Shown here: positions 62,235 to 64,000 of the stretch, in pieces
Position numbering within the stretch: position 1 is the stretch's first letter
How the letters are laid out: every line of letters begins with the position of its first letter
Assembly (NCBI GenBank): GCA_905221605.1
Contig: CAJNDS010002107.1
Location: 315,922 to 379,921, forward strand
Source: Symbiodinium natans
Taxonomy: Eukaryota > Sar > Dinophyceae > Suessiales > Symbiodiniaceae
DNA length: 64,000 nucleotides
Reading direction: 5' to 3'
Position numbers and translations under genes: made by a program
The notes under the pieces: generated by a model
The model's database searches: none
What the model saw: the letters and a program-made list of their open reading frames with translations, nothing else
What the model was told of the DNA's origin: nothing

Positions 62235-62292
62235 CTTGCTTCGTAGTCGGCCTCGAAGCGGTACACGGCCGCCACCGGGTTGTGCAAAAAGT
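62235..62292 (-). CDS. Exon: FLHNPVAAVYRFEADYEA
   Basis: Pyrimidine tract and GTTTGGAG|AC, peptide FLHNPVAAVYRFEADYEA, GC donor AG|GCCTGC. No family recognised. Confidence 0.5.
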
Positions 62293-62461
62293 CTCCAAAC
62301 AGACAACGACAAGTGAAGCAAAGCAAAGAAACCAAACAAAAAGAAAAATGAGCCGTCGCCGTCACGACCACGTCCGCCCTTTCCTCCCAAAAAGAAAACA
62401 CAAAAACTACACGCCTACAGAAAACAAAAAGCAAAAAATGGAAAACAGCCGCCTGCTGTAC

Positions 62462-62518
62462 CAGGACTGGGGCGGCCCTGTTCAACCCGAACGCTTTCCA
62501 CACTGCCCTCACACCACG
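62462..62518 (-). CDS. Exon: RGVRAVWKAFGLNRAAPV
   Basis: Thirteen Ts then GTGAG|CGT, peptide RGVRAVWKAFGLNRAAPVL, donor CTG|GTACAG. Confidence 0.5.
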
Positions 62519-62549
62519 CTCACAAAAAAAAAAAAAACGCATGAACCAA

Positions 62550-62609
62550 CTAGGAACAGAGCGGGTCCGGGTCCGACTCCTCGGCCCAAAAGGGCTGCTG
62601 CCTTTTCGG
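62550..62609 (-). CDS. Exon: AEKAAALLGRGVGPGPAL
   Basis: TTTTTTGG tract and TTGCAAAG|GCC, peptide AEKAAALLGRGVGPGPALFL, donor CTA|GTTGGT. Confidence 0.5.
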   Translation of the reverse strand, partial: PKRQQPFWAEESDPDPLCS

Positions 62610-62648
62610 CCTTTGCAAAACCAAAAAATGTTTGTTTTTCTCTCCTTC

Positions 62649-62701
62649 CTGTCCTCCCTGGGCCTCTTCTTTGTCCAGCTTTCTAGTGGCCCGTTTTGCG
62701 C
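62649..62701 (-). CDS. Exon: AKRATRKLDKEEAQGGQ
   Basis: T-rich tract and GGTTTCAG|GC, peptide AKRATRKLDKEEAQGGQ, possible GA donor CAG|GAAGGA; the frame remains open beyond. First of four exons with short T-rich introns and no telomere-like repeats. Confidence 0.45.
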
Positions 62702-62992
62702 CTGAAACCAAAAAGGCCATGCACACAAAGGCAAAACAAATTCTAAAGCTAAGGCTCCCACACAACTCGGAGCTCTTAACCAGCTCATATTCACCAACTA
62801 CCCTAGAACACTAAGCCCTAAACCCTAAACCCTAGAACCCTTTAACCCTAAGATTTCTAAGAAGATGAACTTGCAAGAACGTAGGGAACCCCCCCCAAAA
62901 CGGGCTCAAGCTGCCAAATAAAAATAGCTCTGTACGAAGGCTGCCCGCCTTGCTCTGCGCAGCTGCCGCGAGGTTTAGGGCTTAGGGTTTTA

Positions 62993-63065
62993 GGGTTTAG
63001 GGTTTAGGGTTTAGGGTTTAGGGTTTAGGGTTTAGGGTTTAGGGTTTAGGGTTTAGGGTTTAGGG
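62993..63065. repeat. TTTAGGG array
   Basis: About ten units. Confidence 0.95.
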
Positions 63066-63275
63066 GAAGTGCAGCGGGAGCTTGCGGTGTAGGATTTGGG
63101 GTGGCTCAGGGTACTAGAAATTGCAGGGTTTCGAGTTTAGGGTGCAGAAGTTTAGGGTTTTTTGTGGTACTAGTAATTATAGGGGTTTAGGGTTGAGGGT
63201 TGAGGGTGCAAGCGCGCAATCGGCAAAATCATACAACTCCAAGTAGAGAGGCCTCTGGCAGTGACCCATCAACAC

Positions 63276-63331
63276 TTGTCCAGCCCAGTGCCTAAACATT
63301 CTTCCCGAAGACAGACCCAGGTCATGTGCAA
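63276..63331 (-). CDS. Exon: AHDLGLSSGRMFRHWAGQ
   Basis: Acceptor CCAACGTAG|TT, peptide AHDLGLSSGRMFRHWAGQ, donor CAA|GTGTTG. Confidence 0.45.
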
Positions 63332-64000
63332 CTACGTTGGGTTTAGGATTTAGGGTTTAGGGTTTCGAAACTTGTAAAACCCCATTTGGGGAGGGGAGTT
63401 AGGATTTCAGGTTTAGGATTTTGTAGGATTGTAGGAACCTCTATGTAGAACAAGCGGAGTGATTCATGACATCACCTGGGACACCCCGCGTCCGGAGAGC
63501 GGAGCTCAAAACCTCGAAAGCCCTAAACCCTCATGCTCAACGTGTGGAGGGCGTCGTGTTCGCGGCGCAAAACCTCTGTTACGTTCACAGCATAGCGTTG
63601 GGTTTCGGGGTGTAGTTCAGGGTTTTGGATTTAGGGTTTAGGGTGTAGGGTGTTGGGCTATGGGCTTCGAGCAGCATGCGCTGACAAGAGGGCGCCGAAA
63701 TTCACTGGTGGGTGTATCCCCCTACCCTCTCGTGCGCTGGGATGGCGGGATGTGGGGCAATCTTCTGGCGTTCAGGCTTGAAGCCATCACGTCTGGGGCA
63801 AGAGGGTCTCAAAATCCGATCGCGGTTCCGCGTAGATCAGGCGCCTGACACTTTGCAGCGACGTCCAGAGTACGTGATCTTGGTGGAGGCAGAGAAACCC
63901 TAAACCCTAAACCTTAAACGCATGGAAACGGACGTCAAAATTTGGGTCACCTGATCTTGGCCGGCTTACAATGGCAAGCCTGTACCTTGCTTGTCGTTGC

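Noticed and set aside
62195..62797. 200-codon minus-strand frame
   Set aside because: It runs through T-rich introns (FFFF stretches) between better-supported short exons; treated as readthrough of the exon cluster.

Overview
The window looks like nuclear DNA of a dinoflagellate, probably a Symbiodiniaceae or suessialean relative (inference). The reasons are arrays of the heptamer TTTAGGG scattered throughout, GC-rich coding pieces, AG|G acceptors, what appear to be GC and GA splice donors beside GT, and no prokaryotic operon structure. There is no rRNA, tRNA, phage or CRISPR signal that I can support. Long open frames made of telomere-like repeats (peptides such as WGLGFRV) are artefacts.

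Main reading. The short unique GC-rich islands (25-150 bp) between repeat arrays behave as exons, nearly all on the minus strand. On the plus strand most islands are preceded by CCCTAAA-type and followed by TTTAGGG-type repeats. Introns therefore begin and end with inverted telomere-like arrays, and many donors are literally G|GTTTAGGG. The strongest test is a gene for an extended short-chain dehydrogenase (NAD-dependent epimerase/dehydratase, uronate-dehydrogenase-like). Its motifs appear in the right order from about 52.6 kb down to 31.8 kb: Gly-rich loop, EVIGLDLA, VIHLAAD, VRRVIFAST then NHTQHG, YxxxK, GWCLYDRP, LSKRDF, and AYAVSRNGLRTFDLED. Reading phase is kept across several junctions. 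A protein of roughly 330-400 residues thus spans over 20 kb.

Layout (minus strand unless stated). 1.4-15.0 kb: about 20 candidate exons of an unrecognised helix-rich protein, with a frameshifted coding relic at 3.5-4.3 kb. 15.5-18.3 kb: further exons, possibly the same gene. 19.6-20.8 kb: a two-exon secreted Cys-rich protein with a hydrophobic tail. 21.7-30.1 kb: exons of an unrecognised protein whose first part carries two TPYGxG-like modules. 30.3-52.9 kb: the epimerase gene, whose introns hold a complete intronless EEP (CCR4/nocturnin-type) nuclease gene at 36.0-37.2 kb, a 337-bp satellite at 43.3-45.2 kb, a nested ~260-bp repeat at 33.5-34.1 kb and a kinase relic at 50.1-50.3 kb. 53-63.3 kb: scattered exons, including one with a membrane helix at 56.3 kb, plus microsatellites and CT-rich modules.

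Small dispersed elements also recur: at least four families of roughly 90-160 bp, some with clear terminal inverted repeats. Strand and exact exon edges come from reading splice signals and peptides by eye. Short GC-rich islands are often open on both strands, so single exons are tentative while the epimerase series and the EEP gene are solid.
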